Shown here: positions 28,034 through 37,033 of the stretch, in pieces
Layout of the letters: each line of letters opens with the position of its first letter
Numbering within the stretch: position 1 is the first letter of the stretch
Source of the DNA: Chitinophagaceae bacterium
GTDB lineage: Bacteria; Bacteroidota; Bacteroidia; Chitinophagales; Chitinophagaceae
Length of the DNA: 64,000 nt
Reading direction: 5' to 3'
Assembly (NCBI GenBank): GCA_016715365.1
Contig: JADKAM010000002.1
Location: 186,001 to 250,000, forward strand
Position numbers and translations under genes: made by a program
The notes under the pieces: generated by a model
Told to the model about the DNA's origin: nothing
The model's database searches: none
What the model saw: the letters and a program-made list of their open reading frames with translations, nothing else

Positions 28034-28654
28034 ATGGCCATTAAATTATTTATTGTGGATGATCACTTTATGGTGATAGAAGGCATTCATTCCTTATTAC
28101 AAAATGAAAATGACATTGAATGGATGGGACATGCCACCAATGCTGCATCCTGCCTGACTTTTTTGCACCAGCAAAAACCAGATGTGATATTAATGGATAT
28201 CAACCTGCCCGATATAAGCGGTATTGATCTGTGCAGGGAAGTAAAAGAGCAATATCCCGGTGTGTTTGTAATTGGCCTCAGTACTTTTAATCAACTGAGT
28301 TTTATTGAGAAGATGATGGAGAACGGAGCATCGGGTTATTTATTGAAAAATGCAACCCGTGAAGAATTGGTTGAAGCTATTCATACGGTAGTTAAAGGAA
28401 AATCATTTTTAAGTTTTGATGCTGCAACTGCATTAAGAAAACCGGAAACTGAAACCAATGCTCCGGTAATTACCCGGCGTGAAAAAGAAGTGCTGGAGCT
28501 TATTGCAGATGGAATGACAAACAACGAAATTGCCCAAAAACTTTTTATAAGCTCTACTACGGTAGATACACATCGTAAAAATCTGTTAGCAAAATTTGAA
28601 GCAAAAAATACGGCATCCCTCATCAGGAAGGCAGCGCATTTGAAAATAATCTGA
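28034..28654 (+). CDS. NarL/FixJ-family response regulator
   Basis: The 206 residues comprise a receiver domain (FIVDDHFMVIEG; phosphoacceptor Asp55 in VILMDINLPD; ending KNATREELVEAIHTVVKGK) and a LuxR-type HTH (TRREKEVLELIADGMTNNEI and STTVDTHRKNLLAKF). The ATG at 28034 (MAIKLF) is preferred; an upstream ATG at 28016 overlapping the kinase stop is the alternative. As the only DNA-binding protein of the cluster, it is the natural candidate to bind the repeated upstream element nearby. Phosphorylation by both kinases is inferred from gene order. Confidence 0.92.
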   Translation: MAIKLFIVDDHFMVIEGIHSLLQNENDIEWMGHATNAASCLTFLHQQKPDVILMDINLPDISGIDLCREVKEQYPGVFVIGLSTFNQLSFIEKMMENGASGYLLKNATREELVEAIHTVVKGKSFLSFDAATALRKPETETNAPVITRREKEVLELIADGMTNNEIAQKLFISSTTVDTHRKNLLAKFEAKNTASLIRKAAHLKII

Positions 28655-28661
28655 ACCTTGC

Positions 28662-29903
28662 TTATTCAAAATCGGGGTACAATAAATATTTTTTTCTCCT
28701 GGCTTTAAAGTCAGCCAGGCCGGGCTGCCAGCTTTTCTTTATTTCAGCTTCGGTTTTACCATCTTTAATTTGTTGCATCAGTACATCATTACCGGCAAGC
28801 TTATTAATAAAATTATTTTTTAAAAAGAAAGTGTCCTTGCCCGGGAATAATTTATAAGCATCAATCAAATACTTCAGCTGAATTTTATTATCAACCTTTT
28901 TTAAAATTTCTTCTGTGTTGCCACTTAAATTCCAACCATAACATTGCTGAAAAAAACATTTGCTTTTTTTAGCGCCGGCATTGGGCCTGGGTGTAAAAGC
29001 AAATAAGTTATTGGGTAAAGATGGGTGCCCAAATATCTGGAACGGTTTGTCAGTGCCCCTGCCTTCACTTAAGACCGTGCCTTCAAATAAACAGGTAGAA
29101 GGGTAGAGATAGATACTCTGCATTTCTTTTAAATTGGGCGAAGGCATTACCGGCAATTCATATTTGGTATTATGGTCGTAATTTTTGCATTTAATAACCT
29201 GCACATGAAACGGCGTATCGGTTGTTGGATTGGTTGTTTTGTTGTAGGCATTAATAGCATTGGCTTCATTTGATAACCAGTTTTCATTGGCTAGCATCAA
29301 AGCATATTCACCAATCGTCATTCCATACACGATGGGTATAGCCTGCATGCCAACAAAGCTTTTAAAATTCATATCAAGTACCGGCCCATCTACATAAAAG
29401 CCATTGGGGTTGGGACGGTCAAGTATCAGCAGGGGCTTATGGTTTTCCAAAGCAGCCTCCAGGTAATATTGCAGCGATGATATAAAAGTATAAAACCGCA
29501 CACCCACATCCTGTATATCAAAGATCAGCACATCCACATCTTTCAGATCTTCAGGCGTTGGCTTCTGGTGTTTTCCATACAGGCTTATTACCGGTATGCC
29601 TGTCTTCTTATCTTTTGCATCACCTACATGTTCGCCGGCATCTGCATCTCCCCTGAAACCATGCTCGGGCCCGAAAATTTTTACCACTTTAATGCCGCTG
29701 CTCAGTAAGGTGTCTACCAGGTGTGTATTTTTTACCATACTGGTTTGGTTGGCAAAAACTGCTACAGACTTACCTTCAAGCAAAGGCAGGTAAACCTGCA
29801 TACGTTCCGCACCGGTAATAACGGAACCATTGTTTACGGGTTGGGCAACCACCCAGTAACAATTAAATAATACAGCCAGGCAACAGTATTTTAACTTTTT
29901 CAT
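28662..29903 (-). CDS. namZ: DUF1343 protein, NamZ-like exo-beta-N-acetylmuramidase (GH171)
   Basis: The 413 residues from the ATG at 29903 begin with a signal peptide (WVVAQ). Family-typical segments are KSVAVFANQTSMV, KIFGPEHGFRGDADAGEHVG, VLIFDIQDVGVRFYTFISS, ILDRPNPNG and FEGTVLSEGRGTDKPFQ. DUF1343 contains NamZ exo-muramidases, which release MurNAc from peptidoglycan fragments for recycling. The predicted location is periplasmic. It converges with the response regulator gene with a 7-base gap. Confidence 0.85.
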   Translation of the reverse strand: MKKLKYCCLAVLFNCYWVVAQPVNNGSVITGAERMQVYLPLLEGKSVAVFANQTSMVKNTHLVDTLLSSGIKVVKIFGPEHGFRGDADAGEHVGDAKDKKTGIPVISLYGKHQKPTPEDLKDVDVLIFDIQDVGVRFYTFISSLQYYLEAALENHKPLLILDRPNPNGFYVDGPVLDMNFKSFVGMQAIPIVYGMTIGEYALMLANENWLSNEANAINAYNKTTNPTTDTPFHVQVIKCKNYDHNTKYELPVMPSPNLKEMQSIYLYPSTCLFEGTVLSEGRGTDKPFQIFGHPSLPNNLFAFTPRPNAGAKKSKCFFQQCYGWNLSGNTEEILKKVDNKIQLKYLIDAYKLFPGKDTFFLKNNFINKLAGNDVLMQQIKDGKTEAEIKKSWQPGLADFKARRKKYLLYPDFE

Positions 29904-30080
29904 CCTGCTAATTTCACAAAAACTTTTCATTTGGCAGTAATTATGTATTAATTTGCCCCCGTTTTAACAGAACCTGCCTTTTTTCTTCGCCCCAGCAACA
30001 GAATAAAACCGGTAGCAACCCGCATTAAAATATTGCCGGTGAACAATTCATCTGCAGTTTAATACATAAAAATAAAATAC

Positions 30081-30512
30081 ATGAAACAGGTTAAAGAAGG
30101 TGATGTAGTAAAAGTACATTACACCGGGAAATTAGTTAATGGTGAGCAGTTTGATTCTTCGGTTGGCAGAGAGCCACTGGAGTTTACAGTAGGTGCCGGA
30201 CAAATGATAAAAGGATTTGACGATGCCATGCCCGGCATGAACCTGGGCGAAAAGAAAACGATCAATATTGCCCCTGAAGATGCTTATGGTCCCAGGAGCG
30301 AAGAAGCAATTATTGAATTTCCAAAAGAGAATGTTCCTGCTGATATGGTGCTTGAACCAGGTATGCCCCTTACCTTAAGCAACCAGGCCGGCCAGCCCGT
30401 TCCGGTAATTGTGATAGAAGTGAAGGATGATGTGATCATACTGGATGCCAATCATTTTTTAGCCGGACAGGAACTGATTTTTGATATTGAACTGGTGGAG
30501 ATAGCAGAGTAA
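30081..30512 (+). CDS. FKBP-type peptidyl-prolyl isomerase, SlyD-like
   Basis: The 143-residue cytosolic protein begins with GDVVKVHYTGKLVNGEQFDS and continues with the FKBP core GAGQMIKGFDDAMPGMNLGE. The insert-in-flap chaperone part runs from about residue 70 to 125, and the end is NHFLAGQELIFDIELV, typical of SlyD. The His-rich metal tail of E. coli SlyD is absent. It should combine prolyl isomerisation with chaperone activity. The stop codon lies within the left arm of a 20-bp inverted repeat. Confidence 0.92.
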   Translation: MKQVKEGDVVKVHYTGKLVNGEQFDSSVGREPLEFTVGAGQMIKGFDDAMPGMNLGEKKTINIAPEDAYGPRSEEAIIEFPKENVPADMVLEPGMPLTLSNQAGQPVPVIVIEVKDDVIILDANHFLAGQELIFDIELVEIAE

Positions 30513-30609
30513 TGGATAATTTTTTAATGAATAATTAAGCAGTTTGCGAAAGCAGGCTGCTTTTTTTTTTGAGGGAATTATCCATTATCCATTAAAAAAT
30601 TATCCATTA
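30510..30609. repeat. Inverted repeat with perfect 20-bp arms
   Basis: The left arm is 30510-30529 and the right arm 30590-30609; they are exact reverse complements (TAATGGATAATTTTTTAATG on the left). The left arm overlaps the FKBP stop codon. The interior contains a terminator-like hairpin. Confidence 0.85.
30537..30570 (+). terminator. Putative terminator after the FKBP gene
   Basis: AGCAG and CTGCT pair around a 14-base loop and are followed by a run of ten T. The stem is short, but the T-run is strong. Confidence 0.5.
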
Positions 30610-30619
30610 ATTTTAAGCC

Positions 30620-31870
30620 ATGATACAAATAAGCCCCGATAATATTGCCGACCGCTTTATGCGCTATGTAAAAATTGATACACAAAGCGATCCAACCAGT
30701 ACAGCACATCCCACAACTGAAAAACAAAAAGACCTGAGTAAGCTTTTGCTGAAAGAATTATTCGGTATGGGAATTACCGATGCTTCAACCGATGAGTATG
30801 GATATGTGTATGCAACCATTCCATCCAACAGCGATAAAAAAAATATTCCTGCTATTTGTTTTTGTGCGCATGTTGATACAGCACCCGATTGCAGCGGTAC
30901 CCATGTAAAACCTATCCTGCACCGTTATTATGATGGTGCTGATATTGTATTGCCGGATGATACGACCCAGGTTTTGCGGATGAGCGATTCGCCTTATTTA
31001 AAAAATCATATCAACAGCGGTGTAATAACCGCCAGCGGAAATACTTTATTGGGTGCAGATGATAAAAGCGGTGTGGCTGCTATTATGGAAGCTGCCTTAT
31101 TTTTTATACAAAACCCAGCTGTTAAGCATGGCGATATAAAAATTTTATTTACACCCGATGAAGAAGTGGGCCAGGGTACAGCCAAAGTAGATATGCAAAA
31201 ACTGGGCGCTCAGTTTGGCTATACATTGGATGGCGGCGAAGCCGGAAGCCTGGAAGATGAAACCTTTAGTGCCGATGGTGCAGTGATCACTATCAGCGGG
31301 GTTATAACACATCCCGGTTATGCAAAAGATAAACTGGTGAATGCTTTAAAAGTTGCCGGTGCAATTCTGGATGCTTTACCAAAAAACGAATGGAGCCCCG
31401 AGACGACAGAAAAGAAAGAAGGTTTTGTGCATCCAACATCGGTTAATGGCATTGCAGAAAAAGCAAGCATACAGTTTATTGTAAGAGATTTTACACTGGC
31501 TGGTTTGCAGCAACATCACCAACGGCTGAAAAAAATTGCTGAAGAGACGGTTGCAGAATTTCCGGGGGCCGTGATGGAGTATACCGTGCAGGAGCAATAC
31601 CGCAATATGAAGGAAGTATTGGATACCTGCCCGCAGGTAGCGGCTTATGCCGAAGAAGCCATACAAAGAGCCGGCCTTACTATGAAGAAAGAAAGTATAC
31701 GTGGCGGTACCGATGGCAGCCGTTTCAGTTATATTGGTATGCCATGTCCTAATATTTTTACCGGTATGCAAAACATACACAGTAAACTGGAATGGATTGG
31801 AATCAACGACATGGCCAAAGCTGCAGAAACGATTGTGCATGTGGCGATGATCTGGGAGGAACGGAGTTAA
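30620..31870 (+). CDS. pepT: Peptidase T (tripeptide aminopeptidase)
   Basis: The 416-residue M20-family di-zinc peptidase removes the N-terminal residue of tripeptides. The zinc ligands are visible in FCAHVDTAPD and TLLGADDKSGVAAI, and the catalytic Glu in FTPDEEVGQGTAK. Later motifs are GGEAGSLEDETFSADG and RGGTDGSRFSYIGMPCPNIF. Length and all motifs match PepT. It stands alone between the 20-bp inverted repeat and convergent genes. Confidence 0.96.
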   Translation: MIQISPDNIADRFMRYVKIDTQSDPTSTAHPTTEKQKDLSKLLLKELFGMGITDASTDEYGYVYATIPSNSDKKNIPAICFCAHVDTAPDCSGTHVKPILHRYYDGADIVLPDDTTQVLRMSDSPYLKNHINSGVITASGNTLLGADDKSGVAAIMEAALFFIQNPAVKHGDIKILFTPDEEVGQGTAKVDMQKLGAQFGYTLDGGEAGSLEDETFSADGAVITISGVITHPGYAKDKLVNALKVAGAILDALPKNEWSPETTEKKEGFVHPTSVNGIAEKASIQFIVRDFTLAGLQQHHQRLKKIAEETVAEFPGAVMEYTVQEQYRNMKEVLDTCPQVAAYAEEAIQRAGLTMKKESIRGGTDGSRFSYIGMPCPNIFTGMQNIHSKLEWIGINDMAKAAETIVHVAMIWEERS

Positions 31871-31892
31871 AATCCTGAGCGAAGCCGAAGGG

Positions 31893-32900
31893 TTAAAACT
31901 TATGCATGTATTTGGTATACCATTCAGAAAGCGCCTCCATTTTTGGCAGGTTATCTTTCAGCCATACATTATAGGTATCGCCTCTTGACTGGGTAATATA
32001 GTAACACAAAGCCTCGGTGTGATGATTGTTTGCCAGGGTATAAAAATAATCTACGTAAAAATTCCACCAAAAACCCTTCTTGTCTTTTTTTGCCTCTCCC
32101 AAAATGGTAAAAATGGTATTGGTATTTTCGGCAAATAACGTGATGGCCGGTTTGTTTTTGTTGGTTTCATTCATTTTTGCAGCTTCCAGCATATCCATCA
32201 TAAGTGATACAGTACCAAATTCATCTGCTTCTTTTTCCGCAGGTACTGTTTTAGAACCTGCTTTTTGCTTGCCTGCATTTTTCCATTCGTCTTCCAGTGC
32301 CAGCAATGCCGAAGCCGACCTTTTGGTTTTTGGCTCCAGTAGTAAAAAATTATACAACGCCAGAACAGCTTGTGTTCTTTTGCCCTGCGAAATCATGGTC
32401 ATGCCCAGCAAGAAATGACTGCTGGCATGCAACGGATTCAGCTTTAAAGCTTTCTGTAAAGCATCCTCAGCTTCTTTATAATTTTTTATATTAAAGGAAG
32501 TAAGCGCCAGGTTGTAGTATAATAAATGATTTGTTTTATATTTTTTTAAAGCCAGTCTGTAGGTATTGATGGCTTCCGGTTTTCTGCCCAGAAGATCAAG
32601 TGCAGAGCCTTTCAGAATGTATGCCTGGTCTACATAATCCAGGTTTCGGGCAATTACTTTATCAGCATACTTCAAAGTATTTGCATAGTTTTTTATTGCC
32701 AGGTAAGAAGAAGCCAGTTCATAATTGGCCTGTATTGAATTCTTATCACTCTGTAAAGCTTTTTTATAAAATTGAATTGCACCTTCATAATCACCTTTGT
32801 CGTGCATTTTTATTCCCTCTGTGATAAAATTATTCTCCTGGGCAAATACGCCGCAGCTGAGTGACAAGGTTATCAATAAAAATCCAATCATCTTTTTCAT
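31893..32900 (-). CDS. Secreted TPR-repeat protein
   Basis: The 335 residues start with a signal peptide (ITLSLSCGVFAQ; ATG at 32900). At least five TPR units span about residues 22-190 (for example GDYEGAIQFYKKALQSDKNS and KNYKEAEDALQKALKLNPLH). The C-terminal 130 residues form an unrecognised domain. The gene follows a smaller secreted protein gene by 16 bases on the same strand, so both likely share a transcript and perhaps a complex at the envelope. Confidence 0.75.
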   Translation of the reverse strand: MKKMIGFLLITLSLSCGVFAQENNFITEGIKMHDKGDYEGAIQFYKKALQSDKNSIQANYELASSYLAIKNYANTLKYADKVIARNLDYVDQAYILKGSALDLLGRKPEAINTYRLALKKYKTNHLLYYNLALTSFNIKNYKEAEDALQKALKLNPLHASSHFLLGMTMISQGKRTQAVLALYNFLLLEPKTKRSASALLALEDEWKNAGKQKAGSKTVPAEKEADEFGTVSLMMDMLEAAKMNETNKNKPAITLFAENTNTIFTILGEAKKDKKGFWWNFYVDYFYTLANNHHTEALCYYITQSRGDTYNVWLKDNLPKMEALSEWYTKYMHKF

Positions 32901-32916
32901 CACAAACAAATTTGCA

Positions 32917-33393
32917 TTAATTTTTTACGGGCTGATGATCTTCCAGCAGTTTTCTGAGTTTCTTTTTAAGCTTGAAATTATTTTTTGGGTCATTGCAATA
33001 AGCCAGTACTATTTGGGAAGTGTACTGCTCTACTTTTATAGGATTAACTGCTTCTGCTTTATTTTCCAGTGTGTATTTAATCATGGCCGGAATATACAGG
33101 CTTAATAAATTCAGGTCAACACTTAGATCCTGTACAAATCCCTGTAAATAAAACTGGTAATCTTTTGTTCCGCTCATCCATTTATTTAAAAATACCAAAG
33201 CATTGGTTCTGTTTACATCTACCTCAACAAAGGGGGTGCCAAGCAAAAATTTTGCAGCAGACAATGCCATGGCTTCTGTCTCTTTATAATCTGATGGCTT
33301 TTCAAGTTTAATATCCTGGTACGGATAAACCATTTGTGCATTTGAAACATGACAAAAGCAAATCAGCAGAAATGAAAACAACAGTTTACGCAT
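32917..33393 (-). CDS. Small secreted hypothetical protein
   Basis: The 158-residue product has a signal peptide ending near CFCHVSNAQ and no recognised domain. It is helical in the middle and ends with a basic stretch (NNFKLKKKLRKLLEDHQ). It is the first gene of a two-gene unit with the TPR protein; a joint function at the envelope is the only contextual hint. Confidence 0.65.
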   Translation of the reverse strand: MRKLLFSFLLICFCHVSNAQMVYPYQDIKLEKPSDYKETEAMALSAAKFLLGTPFVEVDVNRTNALVFLNKWMSGTKDYQFYLQGFVQDLSVDLNLLSLYIPAMIKYTLENKAEAVNPIKVEQYTSQIVLAYCNDPKNNFKLKKKLRKLLEDHQPVKN

Positions 33394-33576
33394 AATTATT
33401 TTTTTTGCAGATACTGATTACAAAATCAGCTCTGTAAGCGTATAAAGATAAAGAGAATTAAAATGATGCAGAAAATATGGAAGGATGAGGTTTTCTTATA
33501 AATTTTTGTTTGATAAATAAAGGGGCAGTTTTTTTATCGCCTCACTTGCTTTAATTTACCGCTTCAAACCATTTAC

Positions 33577-34527
33577 ATGAACCGCATTGACCGGGTTACC
33601 GCTATACTTATTCAACTGCAATCTAAAAGGGTGGTAAAGGCTCAGGAGATTGCAGACCGGTTTGGCATCAGTCTGCGTACGGTGTACCGTGATATTAAGG
33701 CCCTGGAAGAATCCGGCGTGCCGCTGGCAGGTGAAGCAGGCGTGGGTTACAGCATTATGGAAGGATACCGCCTGCCGCCCGTGATGTTTACCCGTGAAGA
33801 AGCAATTGCTTTTTTAACCGCAGAAAAAATGGTGGAAAAACTGACCGACCCTTCATCGGTAGAGCAATACCAATCTGCCATGTTCAAAATAAAATCGGTG
33901 TTGCGCTATGCAGAGAAAGACCTGCTGGATGATATGTCGGCCTACATTGAAGTGGTTGAAAACCCTTACCTGCCACAGGCGGCAAACAAACCCATACACC
34001 TGCAAACCATTCTTAAAAGTATTGCCGGCAAAGCCGTTTTGGATATAGGCTATTTTGCCAATCACACTCAGCAGTACAGCAACCGGGATGTGGAGCCGGT
34101 TGGCATTTTTTACCAGGGCAGTTACTGGTACATGATTGCATACTGCAGGCTGCGTAAAGACTATCGCAATTTTCGCACAGACCGTATCAGCTATATAAAC
34201 CTAACCGGTAATCATTTTGATAAGCAGCATCCTGCCCTCAAATCTTTCCTTAATAAAATGAATACCGAAAAGGAAATGTTTACCATTGTGATACAGGTTG
34301 AAAAATCAACTTTAAAATATTTTGGCGAGCAGAAATTTTATCATGGTTTTGTATCGCAGCAGGAAACGGGTTATAAAATGGAGATGACTTTTGTAACCGC
34401 CTCTTTAATGGGCTTTGCCAAATTCTTTTTACTGTTTGGAGAGTATGCAGATATTATCAGTCCGCCCGGATTGAAAGAAATGGTGAAGAAGAACATCGAA
34501 AAAATCTCAAAAAAACTTTCATCCTGA
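33577..34527 (+). CDS. WYL-domain transcriptional regulator (YafY/DeoR-type HTH)
   Basis: The 316 residues have an N-terminal winged HTH (RIDRVTAILIQLQSKRVV ... EIADRFGISLRTVYRDIKAL) and a WYL ligand-sensing domain around YQGSYWYMIAYCRLRKDYRN (about residues 185-205). WYL regulators often respond to nucleic acid or small ligands, and many control nearby genes. The DinB gene follows in the same direction about 200 bases downstream, with a large inverted repeat between them, so it is a possible target. Confidence 0.88.
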   Translation: MNRIDRVTAILIQLQSKRVVKAQEIADRFGISLRTVYRDIKALEESGVPLAGEAGVGYSIMEGYRLPPVMFTREEAIAFLTAEKMVEKLTDPSSVEQYQSAMFKIKSVLRYAEKDLLDDMSAYIEVVENPYLPQAANKPIHLQTILKSIAGKAVLDIGYFANHTQQYSNRDVEPVGIFYQGSYWYMIAYCRLRKDYRNFRTDRISYINLTGNHFDKQHPALKSFLNKMNTEKEMFTIVIQVEKSTLKYFGEQKFYHGFVSQQETGYKMEMTFVTASLMGFAKFFLLFGEYADIISPPGLKEMVKKNIEKISKKLSS

Positions 34528-34580
34528 GTTTTGTTTTCAAATGATAAAAAAATTTATCTATAAGCTTCGCTGCGAAAATG

Positions 34581-34653
34581 TTTGCCACGAATTACACGAA
34601 TTTTCATGAATGGGATTGTATTATTCGTGCCTATTAGTGTAATTCGTGGCAAA
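34581..34653. repeat. Inverted repeat, 17-bp arms, TTTGCCACGAATTACAC class
   Basis: TTTGCCACGAATTACAC (34581-34597) and its exact reverse complement (34637-34653) enclose 39 bases. Related GAATTACACGAA sequence occurs near 7360, 38190, 51592 and 63770, so this is a dispersed class, not a unique regulatory site. Confidence 0.8.
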
Positions 34654-34727
34654 TAAAGTTTTTCCTGTTGACATAGGGCTGTCACTACCAGGCATTTACT
34701 TTGTGGTATAACCAAAAACAAAATACC

Positions 34728-35225
34728 ATGACACAGATCTCATTATTTCAAAAAGAACTTGAAAGAGAAGCAGTAACCACCCGTAAGATGTTGGCCCTGG
34801 TACCTGCCGAAAAATTTGACTGGAAACCTCATCCCAAAAGCATGGTGATGATGAACCTGGCCACACATATTGCGGAACTGCCCGCCTGGGTAAGCATGGT
34901 ACTTAACACCGATGAACTTGATTTTGCTGCCAATGAATACAAGCCTACCATTGTAAAAGACAATGCCGCACTGATGGATTTGTTTGAGAAAAGCCTGGAA
35001 GATGCCCGTGCCCAACTGTCAATCGGTAAAGAAGAAACATTGAGCAATGAATGGATACTGCGGATGGGTGAACAAATTCTCAGCAAAGGTTCTAAAGCTG
35101 ATATGATACGGCATTCGCTTTCACAGATCATACATCACCGGGCGCAACTGGGTGTTTACCTGCGCCTGCTTGATATACCGATACCGGGTTCCTATGGTCC
35201 CAGCGCAGATGATACCGGTTTTTAA
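34728..35225 (+). CDS. DinB family protein
   Basis: From the ATG at 34728 the product has 165 residues, the usual DinB size. The three expected His positions lie in LATHIAELPAW (about residue 46) and in SLSQIIHHRAQLGVYLRLL (near the C-terminus), forming the metal site of the four-helix bundle. Many family members transfer low-molecular-weight thiols or act in stress responses; the substrate is unknown. It is a second DinB copy besides the partial gene at the start of the window. Confidence 0.85.
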   Translation: MTQISLFQKELEREAVTTRKMLALVPAEKFDWKPHPKSMVMMNLATHIAELPAWVSMVLNTDELDFAANEYKPTIVKDNAALMDLFEKSLEDARAQLSIGKEETLSNEWILRMGEQILSKGSKADMIRHSLSQIIHHRAQLGVYLRLLDIPIPGSYGPSADDTGF

Positions 35226-35409
35226 GTTTATTATAATTCCCGGGTATATCTGTAAAAAGCAAATTTGATATGCCCACCAGAAAAACCGTTATCCGGCAAC
35301 TGGTTTCCTTTTTTTTGTGTCTGATATATAGAATGTAATGGCTGACATTTTTATTATTTAATGATCCGGCTTTTACAGTAGATATTTCATCACTTAAAAT
35401 TATCAGAAA

Positions 35410-35703
35410 TTGAAAAATTTAATTAATCTCCGGCTTTTTAAACAAACTTTAATGTTATGTGTATTAAGTGTAACAAATGTGCTGGCGTGGGCGCAGGACA
35501 GCACGATGACTGCAACCACAACCACAACATCAAGATCAGAAACTAACACCTGGTACGCCGAACCCTGGGTTTGGGTAGTTGGAGGAGCTGTGTTTATTTT
35601 GCTTATTGTTGCGTTGGTTAGGGGATCCGGTAATTCTGGCAACTCCAGCACTGCATCACGTACAGATAAAGTAACAGTCACAAAATCAACAGAAGTGGAA
35701 TAG
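35410..35703 (+). CDS. Small exported membrane-anchored protein
   Basis: The 97-residue product starts at a TTG codon and has a signal-like N-terminus ending AWAQ. A Thr/Ser-rich linker follows, then one membrane helix (VWVVGGAVFILLIVALV, about residues 57-73) and a Ser/Thr-rich tail. No known domain. The TTG start is preferred because the ATG at 35452 would lose the basic n-region. A good terminator follows 10 bases after the stop, supporting a real monocistronic gene. Confidence 0.6.
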   Translation: MKNLINLRLFKQTLMLCVLSVTNVLAWAQDSTMTATTTTTSRSETNTWYAEPWVWVVGGAVFILLIVALVRGSGNSGNSSTASRTDKVTVTKSTEVE

Positions 35704-35712
35704 TTTACCAAT

Positions 35713-35746
35713 AAAAAAGTTGCAACGTTAATTTTGCAACTTTTTT
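35713..35746 (+). terminator. Rho-independent terminator
   Basis: AAAAAAGTTGCAA and TTGCAACTTTTTT form a 13-bp stem with an 8-base loop, ending in T-rich sequence. In the remaining gap to 36042 I see only a CCCCGAA..TTCGGGG hairpin (about 35943-35960) and no gene. Confidence 0.8.
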
Positions 35747-36042
35747 ATTTATTAGGTAAGAAGATCAGGCATTGAAAGCACTTATCATTCCCAAAACCGA
35801 TGCAAGCATCAACACACATTTCCAGCAATATGTTCTTTTCATTTTGTTTGAATTTAGGATGTAAAGTTAGATGATTGGGAGGGTAAGGGAGTGTTAATGT
35901 TTTAGTTTTAGACCCCAAAAAAGATTCAAAAGTACAAGCGTGCCCCGAATGCTTTCGGGGTAAACTGTGCCACAGAAGCCCCACAAAGATTTCCTGCCGG
36001 GTACATAAAAAATTATCTATCTTCAATACAAATTTTACAACT

Positions 36043-36969
36043 ATGGATTATTTAAAAGAGTATTGGTGGGTCGTACTGCTGGTATTGGCCTTACTGGGTT
36101 GCTTTGTAACCATTAACCAGGGTTTTATTGGCGTGGTAACCATGTTCGGTAAATACCGCCGAATTATGCGGCCGGGACTGAATTTTAAGATTCCTTTCCT
36201 GGAGCAGATCTTTAAAAAAGTAAGTATTCAGAACCGTTCGGTGGAGCTGGAGTTTCAGGCAGTAACCATTGACCAGGCGAATGTTTATTTTAAATCGATG
36301 CTTTTGTATTCGGTACAGAATGAGCAGGAAGAAACGATTCAGAAAGTGGCGTTTAAATTCATCAGCGATAAAGACCTGATGCAGGCTTTGATACGTACGG
36401 TTGAAGGAAGTATCCGTGCATTTGTATCTACTAAAAGGCAGGCAGAGGTTTTAAATGTACGCCGCGATATTGTAGAAAATGTGAAAGAACAGGTGGACGT
36501 GGCGCTGGAAGGTTGGGGTTATCATTTGCAGGATCTGCAAATTAATGATATCACTTTTGATGAAGCCATTATTACCAGTATGAGTAAAGTGGTTGCATCA
36601 AACAACTTAAAAGCAGCCGCCGAAAATGAAGGCCAGGCTTTATTGATAACCAAAACAAAAGCTGCCGAAGCAGAAGGTAATGCCATTAAAATTGCAGCCG
36701 AAGCTGAAAGACTGGCGGCTCAGTTACGTGGACAGGGTGTGGCTTTGTTCCGGGAGGAAGTGGCTAAGGGTATGAGCCAGGCTGCAACAGAAATGAAGCA
36801 GGCTAACCTGGATACCAATGTTATTTTGTTCAGCATGTGGGTAGAAGCTATTAAGAATTTTGCAGAGTATGGAAAAGGCAATGTGATCTTCTTAGACGGC
36901 GGCAGCGATGGTATGGAAAAAACCATGAAGCAGATAATGGCCATGCAGCAACTGGAAAGCAAAAAATAA
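36043..36969 (+). CDS. SPFH/Band 7 family membrane protein
   Basis: The 308-residue protein has one N-terminal membrane helix (WWVVLLVLALLGCFVTI) followed by the SPFH domain (IGVVTMFGKYRRIMRPGLNF ... RSVELEFQAVTIDQANVYF) and a long Ala/Glu-rich coiled coil (KAAAENEGQALLITKTKAAE). This matches stomatin/QmcA-like proteins that form membrane-bound rings and influence protease or lipid-domain organisation. It is not clearly HflC or flotillin. A terminator follows directly. Confidence 0.88.
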   Translation: MDYLKEYWWVVLLVLALLGCFVTINQGFIGVVTMFGKYRRIMRPGLNFKIPFLEQIFKKVSIQNRSVELEFQAVTIDQANVYFKSMLLYSVQNEQEETIQKVAFKFISDKDLMQALIRTVEGSIRAFVSTKRQAEVLNVRRDIVENVKEQVDVALEGWGYHLQDLQINDITFDEAIITSMSKVVASNNLKAAAENEGQALLITKTKAAEAEGNAIKIAAEAERLAAQLRGQGVALFREEVAKGMSQAATEMKQANLDTNVILFSMWVEAIKNFAEYGKGNVIFLDGGSDGMEKTMKQIMAMQQLESKK

Positions 36970-36988
36970 TTTTAAAATTATATCTTAT

Positions 36989-37019
36989 AAAGTGCCGCAA
37001 TTGCGGCACTTTTGTTTTT
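36989..37019 (+). terminator. Rho-independent terminator of the SPFH gene
   Basis: AAAGTGCCGCAA and TTGCGGCACTTT form a perfect 12-bp palindrome followed by TGTTTTT. Confidence 0.85.
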
Positions 37020-37033
37020 AAAACCTTTTTTAC

